The position numbers were made by a program, and so were the translations under genes. Shown in pieces: positions 25,323 through 33,235 of a stretch of DNA of 64,000 nucleotides; within the stretch, counting starts at the first letter, position 1; every line of letters starts with the position of its first letter. Under the pieces are notes generated by a model. It had not been told where the DNA came from and searched no databases. It saw nothing but the letters and a program-made list of their open reading frames with translations. This DNA is from Mesorhizobium sp. WSM4313. Lineage in GTDB: Bacteria; Pseudomonadota; Alphaproteobacteria; Rhizobiales; Rhizobiaceae. The stretch spans positions 26,766 to 90,765 of the forward strand of contig NZ_NSFT01000018.1 of NCBI RefSeq assembly GCF_002294725.1, written 5' to 3'.

Positions 25323-26878
25323 CTGCTGATCTCCGGGGCATTGAAAGTGGCCGTGTATTCGGCGGTTTCGGAACTTGCCTTATCGGCGATGCGGAATTCG
25401 AAACTCTGGGCCGGCTTCCTGATCTGATCGGCCGGTTGCCTGACAAAGATTTTGAGTGTCTTCAGCCGGTCGGGCTCGACGGCAATGGAGAACGAGCGGC
25501 TTGGGGGCGGGTCGATGCCGACAGTGCTCATCTCGCCGCCATCGAGGCCGTCCAGCGTGACCTCGATCGTCCTCGGCTCGGGTATCATGTTGAGCAGCTT
25601 GACCGTGTAGCCGTTGCGGATCGAGCCGTCCGAGAGCGTCACGAACTGAGGGTTGCGGTCATGCAGGACATTAAGCTCCAGCCGTTCGCGCGTCACCAGC
25701 GAATAGACGAGCACCAGGCCGATCGCCGACCATGCGCCGAGATAGATGTAGGTGCGCAACCGGAAGATCTTGCCCAGATGGAAGTGTGCCAAGCCGTAGG
25801 CGAAGCTGCCGCTCGGCGTCCTCACCAGCGCCGGATTGACCGGGCCGGTGCCCCCGGAGGTGGCCATCGCCATGTTGGCGTTGTAGTCCGCCAGTGTTGC
25901 ATAGGAGATCAGTCCGCGCTCGCGACCGAGCTTGTCCATAACACTGTCGCAGGCATCGATGCAGAGCGCGCAGGTGATGCATTCGAGCTGCTGCCCGTCG
26001 CGGATGTCGATTCCCATCGGGCAGACGGCAACGCAGGCGTTGCAGTCGACGCAATCGCCGGCCGGCAAACCGGCGGCGAGAGCCTTCTTTGCATGGCGCG
26101 AACGCGGCTCACCGCGCCAGTCATTGTATGTGACGGTCAGCGAATTTTCGTCGAGCATGGCGGCCTGGATGCGCGGCCAGGGGCACATGTAGGTGCAGAC
26201 CTGCTCCCGCATCAGCCCGCCGAACACGTAGGTTGTGCCGGTGAGCACGGCGATCGTGGCATAGGCGACGGGCGCCGCCGTGCCAGTGACGACTTCGCCC
26301 AGCAGCTTGGACGCATCCGCGAAGTAGAAAATCCAGGCGCCGCCGGTGGCGACCGCGATGACGAGCCAGATGGCGTGCTTGGTCATGCGCAGGAACAGCT
26401 TGCGAGCGCTCCACGGCGCAGCGTCCAGCTTCATGCGGGCATTGCGATCGCCTTCGATCGCCCGTTCCACGACAAGGAACAGGTCGACCCATACGGTCTG
26501 CGGACAGGTGTATCCGCACCAAGCGCGCCCTACCGTCGATGTGACCAGGAAAAGACCGACGCCCGCCATCATGAGAAGGCCTGCGACGTAGTAGAATTCC
26601 TGCGGCCAAATCTCGATGAAGAAGAAGTAGAAACGGCGGTTGGCCAGGTCGACGAGAACGGCCTGATCGGGCGCGAAGGGGCCTCGATCCCAGCGCAGCC
26701 AGGGCGTCAGATAATAGATGCCGAGCGTGATCGCCATCACCAGCCATTTGAACCGGCGGAAACGACCGGAGGCCCGCTTCGGAAAGATCTTCTTGCGCGC
26801 GGCATAAAGCGGCTGCCGCGTCTTTGCGGAGTTAACCGCTTCGGCCTCGAGCCGTTCTACCTGCGCCTGATCCAGCAC
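25319..26878 (-). CDS. fixG: FixG, membrane iron-sulfur protein for cbb3 oxidase assembly
   Basis: About 519 residues: several membrane segments (WLVMAITLGIYYLTPWL and others), RAWCGYTCPQTVWVDLF, and a double 4Fe-4S ferredoxin segment CVDCNACVAVCPMGIDIRDG with LECITCALCIDACD. FixG/CcoG is thought to be a copper reductase supplying Cu(I). Start choice: an earlier TTG at 26974 would place the FixK box (26948-26961) and a T-run inside the gene. GTG at 26878 has GGAG six bases before it and leaves the box 70-83 bases upstream, so it is preferred. The conserved part begins at RQPLYAARKKIFPK. Confidence 0.93.
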   Translation of the reverse strand: MLDQAQVERLEAEAVNSAKTRQPLYAARKKIFPKRASGRFRRFKWLVMAITLGIYYLTPWLRWDRGPFAPDQAVLVDLANRRFYFFFIEIWPQEFYYVAGLLMMAGVGLFLVTSTVGRAWCGYTCPQTVWVDLFLVVERAIEGDRNARMKLDAAPWSARKLFLRMTKHAIWLVIAVATGGAWIFYFADASKLLGEVVTGTAAPVAYATIAVLTGTTYVFGGLMREQVCTYMCPWPRIQAAMLDENSLTVTYNDWRGEPRSRHAKKALAAGLPAGDCVDCNACVAVCPMGIDIRDGQQLECITCALCIDACDSVMDKLGRERGLISYATLADYNANMAMATSGGTGPVNPALVRTPSGSFAYGLAHFHLGKIFRLRTYIYLGAWSAIGLVLVYSLVTRERLELNVLHDRNPQFVTLSDGSIRNGYTVKLLNMIPEPRTIEVTLDGLDGGEMSTVGIDPPPSRSFSIAVEPDRLKTLKIFVRQPADQIRKPAQSFEFRIADKASSETAEYTATFNAPEISR

Positions 26879-26947
26879 GACGATCTCCAAATCGCGGCGA
26901 ATGACGCCGCCTGTCTCCACCAATGTTGCAATCGCTCGCGCGGCGCG

Positions 26948-26961
26948 TTGATACAGGTCAA
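26948..26961. promoter_or_regulatory. FixK-type box upstream of fixG
   Basis: TTGATACAGGTCAA matches TTGAT-N4-ATCAA with one change (G for A). It is nearly the same sequence as the fixN box at 30509-30522 (TTGATCCAGGTCAA). It sits 70-83 bases before the GTG start of fixG, a typical activator position, and so gives fixGHIS its own promoter. Confidence 0.75.
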
Positions 26962-26972
26962 ACTGAGTCAGC

Positions 26973-27006
26973 AAAAAGCAGGGCGAGGCCCGGCATGGCC
27001 GGGCCT
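26973..27006 (-). terminator. Hairpin terminator after fixNOQP
   Basis: On the minus strand, a perfect 9-base stem (AGGCCCGGC / GCCGGGCCT, 26986-27006) with a 3-base loop is followed eight bases later by TTTTT. It lies between fixP and fixG and fits an intrinsic terminator or partial terminator for the fixNOQP transcript. Confidence 0.6.
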
Positions 27007-27045
27007 CCCCGCTTGAACGGCTGAGGCCGAGAATAGGTCCTGCTC

Positions 27046-27909
27046 CTATTCTCCGCCGCCAAGCGAATGGACATAGACAGCCAGTTCCTTGACCGTCGTT
27101 TCGCCGAGACGATCGACCCAGGCAGGCATCACGCCGTTCTTTGGGGCTCGCACCTGAGAAGCAATCGCGGCTTCACCGGAACCGTGAAGCCAGATCGCAT
27201 CCGTCAGATCGGGCGCTCCGAGATCCCTGTTGCCCTTTGCGTTCTCGCCATGGCAGGCGGCGCAATTGTCAGCGAAAACCCTGGTGCCGGGCTCGATCAG
27301 GTTCTTGTCTCGCACCGGCCCCGAAAGGCTGGCCACGAAAGCGCTGACCTGAGCGACCTGCTCCGGCTTGAGCACATCGGCAAAGGCAGGCATCTCCGAC
27401 TGGCGAGTATCCGCGTCCGGGGCGAAACGAATGCCGTGCGTGATCGTCTGCTGGATCTGCTCCGTCTTGCCGCTCCAGAGCCAATCGTCATCGTTGAGGT
27501 TCGGAAAGTCTGTCGACCCTTGCGCGCCGGAGCCGTGGCACTGCACGCAGTTGACCTTGAATGCCGCGCCGCCGGCCGCGACGGCGAACTCGCGCAAGGC
27601 GTCGTCGGCAGCAATTTCCGAAACGGTTTTGGACTGTATCGCCGCGACGTATTTGGCCTTGCCGGCCTCAGCCGCGGCCATTTCGTTCTTGACCTCGTTG
27701 CGGCTGGAAAAGCCCAGGATACCTTTGGTGGCGAAACTCAGCATCGGCCAAGCCGGGTAGGCAATCGTGTAGGCGAGGGCCCAGGCGATGGTGATGTAAA
27801 ATGCCGTCACCCACCAGCGGGGCAGGGGATTGTTGAGTTCCTTAATGCCGTCCCACTCATGGCCGGTCGTCGTCACGCCGGAGATTTCGTCGACATGCTC
27901 GCTGCTCAT
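27046..27909 (-). CDS. fixP: Cbb3 cytochrome oxidase dihaem subunit FixP (CcoP)
   Basis: A 287-residue membrane-anchored dihaem cytochrome c that passes electrons to the oxidase. N-terminal EISGVTTTGHEWDGIKELNN, PLPRWWVTAFYITIAWALAY (membrane segment about 32-56), haem sites CVQCH (about 121-125) and CAACH (about 216-220), with axial Met regions SEMPAFADVL and NGVMPAWVDRL. Its ATG lies two bases after the fixQ stop. Full length; last gene of fixNOQP. Confidence 0.96.
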   Translation of the reverse strand: MSSEHVDEISGVTTTGHEWDGIKELNNPLPRWWVTAFYITIAWALAYTIAYPAWPMLSFATKGILGFSSRNEVKNEMAAAEAGKAKYVAAIQSKTVSEIAADDALREFAVAAGGAAFKVNCVQCHGSGAQGSTDFPNLNDDDWLWSGKTEQIQQTITHGIRFAPDADTRQSEMPAFADVLKPEQVAQVSAFVASLSGPVRDKNLIEPGTRVFADNCAACHGENAKGNRDLGAPDLTDAIWLHGSGEAAIASQVRAPKNGVMPAWVDRLGETTVKELAVYVHSLGGGE

Positions 27910-27911
27910 GA

Positions 27912-28061
27912 TCAATCGTCCTTGAGAGGTATCTGTGCAGCGCGGTCGGCGTGCGCCTTGCCACCGGGGCGAAGCGCAAAGGCGATGCAGCCTACAAAGA
28001 ACAGGGCCATCGCAAGCAGGCCCCAACTGTCAGCGAACTCCCGCATCAAATTGTATTCCAT
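27912..28061 (-). CDS. fixQ: Cbb3 oxidase small subunit FixQ (CcoQ)
   Basis: Forty-nine residues: MEYNLMREFADSWGLLAMAL, FFVGCIAFALRPGGKAHADR, AAQIPLKDD. One membrane segment followed by the conserved FALRPG and a basic/acidic tail typical of CcoQ, which stabilises the complex. Found by reading the gap between fixO and fixP; start at ATG 28061 in the proper place, stop two bases before fixP. Confidence 0.93.
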   Translation of the reverse strand: MEYNLMREFADSWGLLAMALFFVGCIAFALRPGGKAHADRAAQIPLKDD

Positions 28062-28073
28062 TGATTGCGCTCC

Positions 28074-28805
28074 TCAGCGGTAGCCGGCGGCTTCGTCGTA
28101 GTTCTTGAAATCGACCAGAGTGCCGAGCATCTGGAGGTAAGCCACCAGGGCGTCCATCTCGGTGACCTGCTGCGGGTTGCCGTCGAAGTCGCCGATCTTG
28201 GCCTTCGGGTATCTCTTTTCCAGGCCGGACGTGTCGGCGTTGGGCTCGGCCTGCGCCAGCAAATCCGCATTGGCATTGGCGACCATGTCATCGGAGTAGG
28301 GGACACCGACACGCCGGTTGGCGACGAGATGAGTCGAGAAGTCCTTCACCTCGATCGGCGTATCCTTCAGGAACGCGTAGCTCGGCATGATCGACTCGGG
28401 CACGACGGATCGCGGATCGGTGAGGTGCTGGACGTGCCAGCTGTTGGAGTAGCGGTCGCCGACGCGAGCAAGATCCGGTCCGGTTCGCTTGGATCCCCAT
28501 TGGAACGGATGATCGTACATCGACTCGGCCGCCAGGCTGTAATGGCCGTAGCGTTCCACTTCGTCGCGGAACGGCCTGATCATCTGGCTGTGGCAAAGGT
28601 AGCAGCCCTCGCGCACATAGATATCGCGACCGGCAAGCTCGAGCGGCGAGTAGGGTCGCATCCCTTCTACCTTCTCGATCGTATTGTCGAGATAGAAGAG
28701 CGGAGCGATTTCGACGATACCGCCGACAGTCACCACCAGCAGGGATCCGACCAGAAGCAGCGTGGCGTTCTTCTCGATCAGTGCATGTTTATCCATCAAG
28801 CCCAT
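28074..28805 (-). CDS. fixO: Cbb3 oxidase monohaem subunit FixO (CcoO)
   Basis: A 243-residue monohaem cytochrome c anchored by an N-terminal membrane helix (LLLVGSLLVVTVGGIVEIAP). The haem site REGCYLCHSQMIRPFR is at about residues 65-80, with LDNTIEKVEGMRPYSPLELA before it and SYAFLKDTPIE carrying a Met-region ligand. ATG at 28805 starts 10 bases after the fixN stop; the frame upstream to 28880 is inside fixN. Full length. Confidence 0.96.
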   Translation of the reverse strand: MGLMDKHALIEKNATLLLVGSLLVVTVGGIVEIAPLFYLDNTIEKVEGMRPYSPLELAGRDIYVREGCYLCHSQMIRPFRDEVERYGHYSLAAESMYDHPFQWGSKRTGPDLARVGDRYSNSWHVQHLTDPRSVVPESIMPSYAFLKDTPIEVKDFSTHLVANRRVGVPYSDDMVANANADLLAQAEPNADTSGLEKRYPKAKIGDFDGNPQQVTEMDALVAYLQMLGTLVDFKNYDEAAGYR

Positions 28806-28815
28806 GTCTGGTTCC

Positions 28816-30426
28816 TTATTCGGCAGGCTGGAGGGCGGGAACGGAACCCGGCAAAAACTGCTCTTTGCGCTGGTAGCCACGAATGGTCATGGTGACGTTC
28901 CAGGCCATGACCAGCATGCCGGCGAGGTACATGGCGCCGCCCGCGGCGCGCATGACATAATAAGGATGCATGGCGGCGACGGTCTCGGCGAAGGAGTAGA
29001 CGAGGAATCCCTGCTCGTCGTACTCGCGCCACATGAGCCCTTGCATGATGCCTGAGACCCACATCACAGCCGCGTAGACGACGATGCCAAGCGTCGCCAG
29101 CCAGAAGTGCCAGGTGACGAGCCGCAGCGAGTAGAGCCGTTCGCGGTTCCAGAGCTTGGGCACCATGTAGTAGATCGCGCCGAAGGTGATCAGCCCGACC
29201 CAGCCGAGCGCGCCCGAATGGACATGACCGATTGTCCAATCCGTGTAGTGCGACAGCGAGTTGACGGTCTTTATCGACATCATCGGCCCCTCGAAGGTCG
29301 ACATGCCGTAGAAGGCGATTGCCGCAACCATCATGCGCACGATCGGGTCCGTCCGGATCTTGTCCCAGGCTCCCGAAAGCGTCATGAGACCGTTGATCAT
29401 GCCGCCCCAGGACGGCATCCACAGCATGATCGAGAACACCATGCCGAGCGTTTGCGCCCAATCGGGCAGCGCGGTGTAGTGGAGGTGATGCGGCCCCGCC
29501 CAGATGTACAGGAAGATCAGGGCCCAGAAGTGGATGATCGAAAGGCGGTAGGAATAGACCGGCCGGTTAACCTGCTTGGGCACGAAATAATACATCATGC
29601 CCAGGAAGCCGGCTGTCAGGAAGAACCCGACGGCATTGTGCCCGTACCACCACTGCGTCAGCGCATCCTGGACGCCCGAGAAGGCCGAATAGCTCTTGGA
29701 GCCAAGAAATGAGGCGGGCATCGACAGGTTGTTGACCACATGCAGCATCGCGATGGTCACGATGAAGGAGAGGTAGAACCAGTTGGCGACGTAGATATGC
29801 GGTTCCTTGCGCTTCAGAATGGTCCCCAGGAAGAGCAGGAGATAGGCGACCCAGACGATCGTCAGCCAGATGTCGACATACCATTCAGGCTCTGCGTATT
29901 CGCGGCTTTCGGTGATGCCCAGCAGATAGCCGGTCGCGGCCATGACGATGAAAAGCTGATAGCCCCAGAAGACGAACCAGGCCAGATTGCCGCCGAACAG
30001 CCGCGCCCGGCAGGTGCGCTGAACGACGTAGAGCGAGGTGCAAATCAGCGCGTTGCCGCCAAAGGCGAAGACGACGCCGGATGTGTGCAGCGGACGCAGG
30101 CGGCCGAAATTGAACCAGGGTGGGATGTTGAGATCAGGGAAGGCGAGCTGAAGCGCGATAACGACGCCGACCAGCATGCCGACGACACCCCAGAACACCG
30201 TCGCGATTGCCCCGTAGCGGATTGGACCGTCCATGTAGGCGGACGGGTCGATCGGCGCCGCGGGCTTGAAATCCGATTTGCGCAGCAAGATCGCGGTCAA
30301 GCCAGCCACCGCGAAGAACAAAACCCACATGTGCTGGCGAAAGGGTTCATCCACGCCGAAGCCGGCGGCCACTAGGGCACCAAAAGCAAACAGGCTTAAA
30401 AGGACGATCTCAGTGCCAAATTTCAT
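28816..30426 (-). CDS. fixN: Cbb3 cytochrome oxidase catalytic subunit FixN (CcoN)
   Basis: A 536-residue haem-copper oxidase subunit with about 12 membrane helices, containing the low-spin haem b, haem b3 and CuB. Typical segments: FNFGRLRPLHTSGVVFAFGG (haem ligand His), VQRTCRARLFGGNLAWFVFW, WYGHNAVGFFLTAGFLGMMY (CuB His), WAGPHHLHYTALPDWAQTLG (His-His) and DWTIGHVHSGALGWVGLITF. The real start is ATG 30426 (GGGGA upstream); the frame open to 30747 is not coding. This oxidase has high oxygen affinity and supports microaerobic and symbiotic respiration. A FixK box lies 83-96 bases upstream. Confidence 0.97.
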   Translation of the reverse strand: MKFGTEIVLLSLFAFGALVAAGFGVDEPFRQHMWVLFFAVAGLTAILLRKSDFKPAAPIDPSAYMDGPIRYGAIATVFWGVVGMLVGVVIALQLAFPDLNIPPWFNFGRLRPLHTSGVVFAFGGNALICTSLYVVQRTCRARLFGGNLAWFVFWGYQLFIVMAATGYLLGITESREYAEPEWYVDIWLTIVWVAYLLLFLGTILKRKEPHIYVANWFYLSFIVTIAMLHVVNNLSMPASFLGSKSYSAFSGVQDALTQWWYGHNAVGFFLTAGFLGMMYYFVPKQVNRPVYSYRLSIIHFWALIFLYIWAGPHHLHYTALPDWAQTLGMVFSIMLWMPSWGGMINGLMTLSGAWDKIRTDPIVRMMVAAIAFYGMSTFEGPMMSIKTVNSLSHYTDWTIGHVHSGALGWVGLITFGAIYYMVPKLWNRERLYSLRLVTWHFWLATLGIVVYAAVMWVSGIMQGLMWREYDEQGFLVYSFAETVAAMHPYYVMRAAGGAMYLAGMLVMAWNVTMTIRGYQRKEQFLPGSVPALQPAE

Positions 30427-30508
30427 CGCAAGTCCCCGATCTCGTATCGAAAGTTCCGGCGGAAATGCCCGCTCGCGGTACCATTTCGGGATTTTCCGTC
30501 GCCGGGCC

Positions 30509-30522
30509 TTGATCCAGGTCAA
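30509..30522. promoter_or_regulatory. FixK-type box upstream of fixN
   Basis: TTGATCCAGGTCAA: nine of ten conserved positions of TTGAT-N4-ATCAA, 83-96 bases before the fixN ATG. Same class and same deviation (GTCAA) as the fixG box. Confidence 0.8.
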
Positions 30523-30820
30523 ACGCGGATTGCTTTTGTCTTTGGGAGTTTGCTCGTCAGCTTGACCACCCCCGACAGCAGGCTCGAGTAGGGTTCCATC
30601 TTCAGGCGGTCCGTCCCTGCCAAAATGTCTTGCCTGGAGGAAGCTCTGGTCAAAACGCCAACTCGGCGGGCGTTGAGCGCACCGCATCTTCCGGCCGCCG
30701 CGCTTCTCAGGATCTACAAATACCGGGTACCTCAGTTTGTTGAGCATCCAGTCTGCCGGCCGCAGCGAAGCGCATGGTCAAATAGGGGCGGCTATTTGCG
30801 CCGTTTTGGCTTGAGTGGCC

Positions 30821-30834
30821 TTGATTGAAATCAA
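30821..30834. promoter_or_regulatory. Perfect FixK/FNR box upstream of hemN
   Basis: TTGATTGAAATCAA is an exact TTGAT-N4-ATCAA palindrome, 36-49 bases before the hemN ATG at 30870. That is close to the expected activator position if transcription starts shortly before the gene. Confidence 0.85.
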
Positions 30835-30869
30835 GGTTTTGCCTGTGCCGTGCAGATAGTTTGGCCGCC

Positions 30870-32249
30870 ATGACCGCTCCCGCCGCCATCATCCAGCCCC
30901 CGCACCCAACTCCGGCCATAGGGCTCGGCGACAGCGTGCCGCGCTATACGAGCTATCCGACTGCGCCGCACTTTCATCCGGGCGTCGACGCGATAACGGT
31001 TCGCGGGTGGATGGATGCGCTCGAAGGCGATGACGAGATATCGCTGTATCTGCATATCCCCTATTGCGACCGGTTGTGCTGGTTCTGCGCCTGCCATACC
31101 AAACAGACGCGTCACTATGCGCCGGTGGCCACCTTCCTGCGTTCGCTACACAAGGAGATCGAGACGGTCGGCGGTCTTGTGAACGGCAGGGGCAGGGTTC
31201 GGGCTGTCCATTTCGGCGGCGGCTCGCCGACAATGCTCAAGGCCGACGACATCCTCACGCTGGGAAAAGTATTGCGGGATCGGTTCGACTTTCTCAATGA
31301 TGCTAGCCTCAGCGTCGAGATCGATCCGAACGACATGAACGAAGGCCGGCTCGATGCCTTCGCGGCGATCGGCATGACCAGGGCGAGCCTCGGCGTTCAG
31401 GACTTCGATCCCAAAGTGCAAAAGGCAATCAATCGCGAACAGAGTTTCGCGCTGAGCAAGAGCATCGTCGATGCGGTGCGCGCGCGGGGCGTTCGTTCCA
31501 TCAACCTGGACCTGCTCTATGGGCTCCCGCATCAGACCTTGAAGAGCGTCGCGACGACCGTCATGCAGGCTCTAACGCTGGCGCCAGACCGACTGGCCTT
31601 GTTCGGCTACGCCCATGTGCCTTGGTTCAAGAAGCACCAGACGATGATCGATAAAGCCTGGCTGCCCGATTCCGCCGCACGCCTGGCGCAGTCGCAGCTT
31701 GCCGCGCGACTGATCGTCGACGCCGGCTATGATGCCTTGGGGCTGGATCATTTCGCAAAACCGCAGGATGCGCTTGCGGTAGCCGCGCGTGCCGGCAAGA
31801 TCCGCCGCAACTTCCAGGGCTATACCGAGGATCAGTGCGAAACCCTGATCGGCCTCGGTCCTTCCTCGATCAGCCGGTTCCGCCAGGGTCATGCACAAAA
31901 CATCGTCGCCACAGGCGAGTACGAAAAGGTCGTGGATTCCGGACAGCTGGCGACAGCGCGGGGCATCGAGTTCAGTCTCGATGATCTGGCGCGAGGCTGG
32001 GTCATCGAGCGCCTCATGTGCAGCTTCGCCTTCTCGGCGATAGAACTTGTCGAACGCTTTGGAACCGTAGGCCAAACGGTGCTGTGCGAAGCGAGCCGCT
32101 TGGCTATCAGCGGCGCCGGCCAACTGCTTCGGCTGGACGGCGAAAACTTCGTCGTACCGGAGGAAAGCCGTCCGCTCGTCAGGACTGTGGCGGCCAGGTT
32201 TGACAAATATCTGAACAACGGAACCGGCAGGCACTCGCCGGCGGTCTGA
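30870..32249 (+). CDS. hemN: Oxygen-independent coproporphyrinogen III oxidase
   Basis: A 459-residue radical-SAM enzyme oxidising coproporphyrinogen III to protoporphyrinogen IX without oxygen; cytosolic. The start of the gene reads YTSYPTAPHFHPGVDAITVR. The 4Fe-4S site is LYLHIPYCDRLCWFCACHTK (C-x3-C-x2-C), followed by FGGGSPTML and SVEIDPNDMNEGRLDAFAAI. The C-terminal HemN domain is present, so this is true HemN rather than HemW. Start at ATG 30870, just after the perfect FixK box. It diverges from fixN and converges with the channel gene. Confidence 0.96.
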   Translation: MTAPAAIIQPPHPTPAIGLGDSVPRYTSYPTAPHFHPGVDAITVRGWMDALEGDDEISLYLHIPYCDRLCWFCACHTKQTRHYAPVATFLRSLHKEIETVGGLVNGRGRVRAVHFGGGSPTMLKADDILTLGKVLRDRFDFLNDASLSVEIDPNDMNEGRLDAFAAIGMTRASLGVQDFDPKVQKAINREQSFALSKSIVDAVRARGVRSINLDLLYGLPHQTLKSVATTVMQALTLAPDRLALFGYAHVPWFKKHQTMIDKAWLPDSAARLAQSQLAARLIVDAGYDALGLDHFAKPQDALAVAARAGKIRRNFQGYTEDQCETLIGLGPSSISRFRQGHAQNIVATGEYEKVVDSGQLATARGIEFSLDDLARGWVIERLMCSFAFSAIELVERFGTVGQTVLCEASRLAISGAGQLLRLDGENFVVPEESRPLVRTVAARFDKYLNNGTGRHSPAV

Positions 32250-32264
32250 GGCCGGAGCCGCGGT

Positions 32265-32696
32265 TCAGAAGTGCTCGCCGATCCTGAAGGGGCCGACACG
32301 GGTGCCGGCCGCGATGAGGTAGGCGGTCGACCAGCCGATGAGCAGAAATCCGTTGATGCCCTCCAGGGCGGCCAGCACGCGCCAGCCATGGGCGGGAACG
32401 ACGTCTCCATAGCCGACCGTCGAGAAGGTTATGGTCGAGAAGTAAAGCGCCGTCTCGAAATCACTTAGGATTCCGAGCAGCCGGTAAAGGCCAGCCCAAA
32501 GCCAGACTTCCGCCGTCATGACCGCGAAAAGCCCCATAACCACGGTAATCATGGCCAGCACCCGGCTGCGCCGCCCGTGCATGCGAAAGAGTGAAACCAG
32601 CCGCGCCATCACGTGAGCGATGGCGATAAGGCCGAACGTGTGGATCAGGACCGTCAGGCTGATGACGATCGTGCCGACGAAAAGATTGAGGATCAT
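32265..32696 (-). CDS. Small two-TM potassium-channel-like protein
   Basis: A 143-residue membrane protein: an N-terminal pair of hydrophobic helices (LNLFVGTIVISLTVLIHTFG; VLAMITVVMGLFAVMTAEVW), then a pore loop with the K+ selectivity filter STVGYGDVV, and a last helix (INGFLLIGWSTAYLIAA). This is the Ion_trans_2 pore module without any regulatory domain, probably tetrameric in the inner membrane. A FixK-like box (32730-32743) lies 34 bases before the start, so the gene probably belongs to the low-oxygen regulon. The stop is close to the end of hemN on the other strand. Confidence 0.85.
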   Translation of the reverse strand: MILNLFVGTIVISLTVLIHTFGLIAIAHVMARLVSLFRMHGRRSRVLAMITVVMGLFAVMTAEVWLWAGLYRLLGILSDFETALYFSTITFSTVGYGDVVPAHGWRVLAALEGINGFLLIGWSTAYLIAAGTRVGPFRIGEHF

Positions 32697-32729
32697 TCGA
32701 GAACATTACGGCCCGAAGCACCTCGTTCC

Positions 32730-32743
32730 TTGCGCCAGATCAA
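32730..32743. promoter_or_regulatory. Hybrid FixK/NnrR-type box before the channel gene
   Basis: TTGCGCCAGATCAA combines a TTGCG half-site (as in the nirK boxes) with an ATCAA half-site (as in the fix boxes), with the same N4 spacer. It is 34-47 bases before the channel start in an 84-base intergenic gap. Confidence 0.6.
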
Positions 32744-32780
32744 ACCTCCCGGGCCGGCTATCCTAGAGGTGCCTTACTTG

Positions 32781-33218
32781 CTATGCGCAGGTCCGATCAG
32801 GGCGAAAGAACATGGCAAGCTTCAGGCTCGCAGCGATCCGTTCCGCTCGTTCGATGAATATTGCCGCGGTTTCTGGTTCGAAGAGCTCTGCAGCGGTCTC
32901 ACCGAAGACAGCCAGCCAAATATCGAAGTCGGACTCGGTAACGTCCGTCAGCTTCACGTGAGCCGGCACAGGCCGGCCATGATAGTCGCCGGTCTTCAAG
33001 ATTACGGAGCTCCAGAAATCCGTCATCTTCTCGAGGTGAGGCTCCCAATCACCAGCGATCTCGCGGGCGAAAATGGGACCGAGGCGCTCATTCTTTCTCA
33101 CCCTGGCGCAGAATTCGCGAACCAGTGCTCCTATCGATGTCCGGTCGACGCCAGGACGCGCCAAAGGCTGTTCGGGGCTGGGGCGAACCCGGTCGAGCAG
33201 GACCGATTTGGAAGTCAT
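32781..33218 (-). CDS. Group III truncated haemoglobin
   Basis: A 145-residue globin of the truncated group III type: DRTSIGALVREFCARVRKNE, RLGPIFAREIAGDWEPHLEK, MTDFWSSVILKTGDYHGRPV, PAHVKLTDVTESDFDIWLAV. The proximal histidine is expected in the PAHVKL segment. An N-terminal extension of about 25 residues precedes the globin core. These proteins often bind or detoxify NO. It is the third gene of nirK-nirV-haemoglobin (17-base gap after nirV), which supports a role against NO made by NirK. ATG 33218 has AGAGGAA upstream. Confidence 0.88.
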   Translation of the reverse strand: MTSKSVLLDRVRPSPEQPLARPGVDRTSIGALVREFCARVRKNERLGPIFAREIAGDWEPHLEKMTDFWSSVILKTGDYHGRPVPAHVKLTDVTESDFDIWLAVFGETAAELFEPETAAIFIERAERIAASLKLAMFFRPDRTCA

Positions 33219-33235
33219 CTACATTCCTCTTTGAA

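Noticed and set aside
26879..26974. N-terminal extension of fixG from TTG 26974
   Set aside because: It would contain the FixK box and the terminator T-run and has no family similarity; the GTG at 26878 is better.
25436..27016. Long plus-strand frame antisense to fixG
   Set aside because: Shadow frame of a highly biased GC-rich gene.
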